From positions 1 to 7,366 of the forward strand of contig JAHDDA010000138.1 of NCBI GenBank assembly GCA_020629595.1: DNA of 7,366 bases, written 5' to 3'. Under the pieces are notes generated by a model. It was not told the origin of the DNA, made no database searches, and saw only the letters and a program-made list of their open reading frames with translations. Shown here piece by piece: positions 5,725 to 7,366 of this stretch. Position numbers and translations under genes: made by a program. The stretch's first letter is position 1. Each line of letters starts with the position of its first letter. Source of the DNA: Chitinophagales bacterium (lineage in GTDB: Bacteria; Bacteroidota; Bacteroidia; Chitinophagales; UBA2359).

Positions 5725-6432
5725 ATGGAAAAAACAAGAATAATTTTAGCAGAAGATGATCCTAATTTAGGGATGTTACTTGAAGAGTATTTAAACTTAA
5801 AAGGCTATGAAGTTGATAAGTTCAATAATGGACAATTGGCTTGGGAGGCTTTTAGGAAAGATAAAAATGCCTATGATATTGGTATTTTAGATGTAATGAT
5901 GCCTTTGATGGATGGTTTTACATTGGCAAAAAATATTAAAAGTGATAAAGCAAATTTCCCTATTATATTTTTAACCGCCAAATCATTGCAAGAAGATATT
6001 ATAAATGGTTTTAAAATTGGTGCAGACGATTACTTAACCAAACCATTTAGTATGGAAGAGTTACAATTGCGTATTGATGCGGTAATGCGTAGAGTGCAAT
6101 CAACGCCAATAAAATCGGGGCAACAGGTTTTTGAAATAGGAATGTTTACTTTTGATAGTAAATTACAACAACTTAAAGGCAATGATGTGGTACAACAACT
6201 TACCACTAAAGAATCGCAATTGCTAAGAATGTTGTGCGAAAGAATGAATGATATTTTGGAACGCAGCGATGCACTTACAGCTATTTGGGACGATGATAAT
6301 TATTTTACTGCTCGTAGTATGGATGTTTATATTACCAAATTGCGTAAATACCTAAAAGCAGACGAAAGTATTCAAATTAAAAACATACATGGAAAAGGTT
6401 ATAGATTATTAACCGCAGTTGAAGAGGTGTAA
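5725..6432 (+). CDS. OmpR/PhoB-family response regulator, RprY-like
   Basis: This 235-residue cytoplasmic DNA-binding regulator is the likely partner of the kinase encoded at 3770-5611. The receiver domain (about 4-122) is complete: acidic residues E10, D11 and D12, phospho-acceptor D56 in ILDVMMP, T84 in IIFLTAK, aromatic switch Y103 and K106 in DDYLTKPFSMEEL. The C-terminal winged-helix domain (about 134-230) has the LTTKESQLLRML helix, a recognition helix around SMDVYITKLRKYL (198-210) and the wing ending IHGKGYRLL. The LTAKS-QEDIINGF-IGADDYLTKPFS stretch closely recalls the RprY group of Bacteroidota. The ATG at 5725 is the only sensible start because the receiver strand begins at residue 5. 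The gene ends before a hairpin terminator at 6460. Targets are unknown; the divergent intergenic region at 3618-3769 is a candidate. Confidence 0.95.
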   Translation: MEKTRIILAEDDPNLGMLLEEYLNLKGYEVDKFNNGQLAWEAFRKDKNAYDIGILDVMMPLMDGFTLAKNIKSDKANFPIIFLTAKSLQEDIINGFKIGADDYLTKPFSMEELQLRIDAVMRRVQSTPIKSGQQVFEIGMFTFDSKLQQLKGNDVVQQLTTKESQLLRMLCERMNDILERSDALTAIWDDDNYFTARSMDVYITKLRKYLKADESIQIKNIHGKGYRLLTAVEEV

Positions 6433-6459
6433 ATGATAAAATTTCGTTGTAAAAAATGT

Positions 6460-6490
6460 AAAGACCTAGTATTTTGCTAGGTCTTTTTTT
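6460..6490 (+). terminator. Hairpin terminator after the response regulator gene
   Basis: The arms AAAGACCTAG (6460-6469) and CTAGGTCTTT (6477-6486) pair perfectly over 10 bases around the loop TATTTTG, followed by more Ts to 6490. It lies 27 bases after the regulator stop codon and only a few bases from the stop of the convergent methyltransferase gene. On the minus strand the T-run is interrupted (TCTTTACATTTTTT), so it may work less well in that direction. Confidence 0.87.
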
Positions 6491-6492
6491 GT

Positions 6493-7212
6493 TTAAACAT
6501 TTAACATAGCCAAATAATTATCGGTATCACCTTCAGCCAAACACTCGCACTGTAAACCTGCTTGTTTGGCACATGCTGTTAGTGTTTCAAAATCTAAATA
6601 AAGCCATTCAAAAGCATTGCCTTTAATGCCTTCATATTCTAATTGAAAAGTAATTTGTCCATAATAATTGCCTGTAAGTTCTATTAAAACCGAGCCGTCA
6701 TCTTCTCGGTAGGCTTCTATAATATCTGCCGAATCACCAATTATTTTTCCATTGGGAGTAAGCAAACTTTTAAGGTGTTTTAAATACTCAACCGTTTTTT
6801 CTAAACTTCCAGCCATTCCTAAACCATTCATCAACAACAAAATAGTGTCAAATTTTTGGTCTTTAATATCCATTACATCACAGTGCAAGGTTTTTAAGTT
6901 TCTGGCTTCTAATGTTTTAATGGCATATTCCGAAATATCACAAGCCGTAACATCTCGTTTCATTTGGTGAAGCAAACTGGCGTGGCAACCTGAACACGCA
7001 CCAACATCTAAAATTTTACCTTGAGCTTTTTCTAAGGCTAGCACTTCTAACTTAGGCATTTCATTCAAATCCCTAAAAAGATATTCGCCAGTAATAATTG
7101 TTTCTTCTAATGAGGAATGAACCAAAATTTCAGCATCTAATTTTCCGTTAAAATAATCCCAAACACATTTTCCCATTGGATCGTAATGTGTTAAGTTGTT
7201 TTTTGAACTCAT
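6493..7212 (-). CDS. Class I SAM-dependent methyltransferase, substrate unknown
   Basis: This 239-residue soluble protein has a Rossmann-type methyltransferase core at about residues 66-160. Motif I is ILDVGACSGCHASL (67-80), the acidic residue after strand 2 is D92 (TACDIS), motif II has D112 (LHCDVMDI), and strand 4 is FDTILLLMNGLGM (121-133), followed by LLTPNGKIIGDS (150-161). These support SAM binding. Motif I has cysteine at 73 and 76, so the common GxGxG reads GACSG; this need not disturb binding. The helical N-terminal part (1-65) and the beta-rich C-terminal part (about 170-239) would determine the substrate, which I cannot name. The start at 7212 fits a -7-like element at 7232-7239. 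It is convergent with the two-component operon and appears functionally unrelated to it. Confidence 0.85.
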   Translation of the reverse strand: MSSKNNLTHYDPMGKCVWDYFNGKLDAEILVHSSLEETIITGEYLFRDLNEMPKLEVLALEKAQGKILDVGACSGCHASLLHQMKRDVTACDISEYAIKTLEARNLKTLHCDVMDIKDQKFDTILLLMNGLGMAGSLEKTVEYLKHLKSLLTPNGKIIGDSADIIEAYREDDGSVLIELTGNYYGQITFQLEYEGIKGNAFEWLYLDFETLTACAKQAGLQCECLAEGDTDNYLAMLNV

Positions 7213-7231
7213 AAATAGCTAAGAAATTAGG

Positions 7232-7239
7232 TAAAAGTA
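7232..7239 (-). promoter_or_regulatory. Probable promoter of the methyltransferase gene
   Basis: On the minus strand this reads TACTTTTA, matching TAnnTTTG except at the last base, and it ends 19 bases before the ATG at 7212. A minus-strand TTTG at 7266-7263 could be the -33 element, with a 23-base spacer at the upper end of the known range. It is the only promoter in this window where both elements can be proposed. Confidence 0.4.
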
Positions 7240-7268
7240 AGCGTTAAGTTAAACTGTATTGACAAATG

Positions 7269-7366
7269 TTAACTAGTAATCACCGAATTTTTTACCACAA
7301 ACTTAAATCTGTCTTTAATTTCAACAAATTTTCCATCAATTTTGGTAATTATATTATCAATAATTA
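7269..7366 (-). CDS. C-terminal end of a gene entering from the right edge
   Basis: A minus-strand frame is open from the right edge to a TAA stop at 7271-7269, giving 32 residues. These include KIDGKFVEIKDRFKFVVKN and have a balanced mix of charged and hydrophobic residues typical of a real protein end. The stop lies 56 bases upstream of the methyltransferase ATG, a normal intergenic distance for a tandem gene. The piece is too short to identify. The opposite strand is also open in the same register, from an ATG at 7266, but its translation is rich in Asn, Phe and Ile like a shadow frame, so I prefer the minus strand. Confidence 0.45.
   Translation of the reverse strand, partial: IIDNIITKIDGKFVEIKDRFKFVVKNSVITS

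Noticed and set aside
6752..6970. Plus-strand open frame of 72 residues inside the methyltransferase gene
   Set aside because: It is antisense to the conserved SAM-binding core and has no independent support.
7266..7366. Plus-strand open frame starting MLTSNHRIFYHK at the right edge
   Set aside because: It is the exact mirror of the minus-strand frame that reads like a normal protein end. The plus translation is dominated by Asn, Phe and Ile, typical of a shadow frame, though the piece is too short to be certain.

Overview
The window looks like a chromosomal segment from a member of the Bacteroidota, probably a Flavobacteriia- or Cytophagia-like organism. It is strongly AT-rich. Most starts lack a Shine-Dalgarno sequence and instead sit 15-35 bases behind a TAnnTTTG-type -7 element, the promoter signature of this phylum. 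Three proteins have lipoprotein signal peptides, and the two-component pair resembles RprX/RprY of the same phylum. No insertion sequence, CRISPR array, tRNA, rRNA or phage gene is visible, and no stretch over 300 bases lacks a gene.

Layout from left to right. A small lipoprotein gene (minus strand) runs off the left edge. Divergent from it is a four-helix membrane protein of the short 'cytochrome B' family (307-750, plus). A strong hairpin terminator at 757-790 separates it from a convergent metal-uptake operon on the minus strand. That operon comprises a TroA/ZnuA-type metal-binding lipoprotein (1631-2575, transcribed first) and its ABC ATPase (791-1564). The membrane permease the transporter needs is not in the window. 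Upstream is a lone, unrecognised lipoprotein gene (2661-3617, minus), divergent from a sensor kinase gene (3770-5611, plus) that is followed by its OmpR/PhoB-type response regulator (5725-6432). A second hairpin terminator (6460-6490) separates the regulator from a convergent class I SAM methyltransferase gene (6493-7212, minus). The end of another minus-strand gene probably enters from the right edge.

How the genes may work together. The binding protein captures Zn(II) or Mn(II) outside the inner membrane, and the ATPase would power import through a permease encoded elsewhere. A degenerate DtxR/MntR-like inverted repeat lies upstream of the operon. The kinase and regulator form a complete signalling pair. 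The kinase's extracytoplasmic sensor region contains an HtrA-like PDZ segment, which suggests it may sense envelope protein state. The divergent lipoprotein is a possible target or partner, but nothing in the sequence proves this.

Most of the window is ordinary housekeeping and regulatory content. I see no convincing new multi-gene system. The points most worth following up are the PDZ-like segment in the kinase, the orphan two-gene metal transporter and the unknown lipoprotein facing the kinase.
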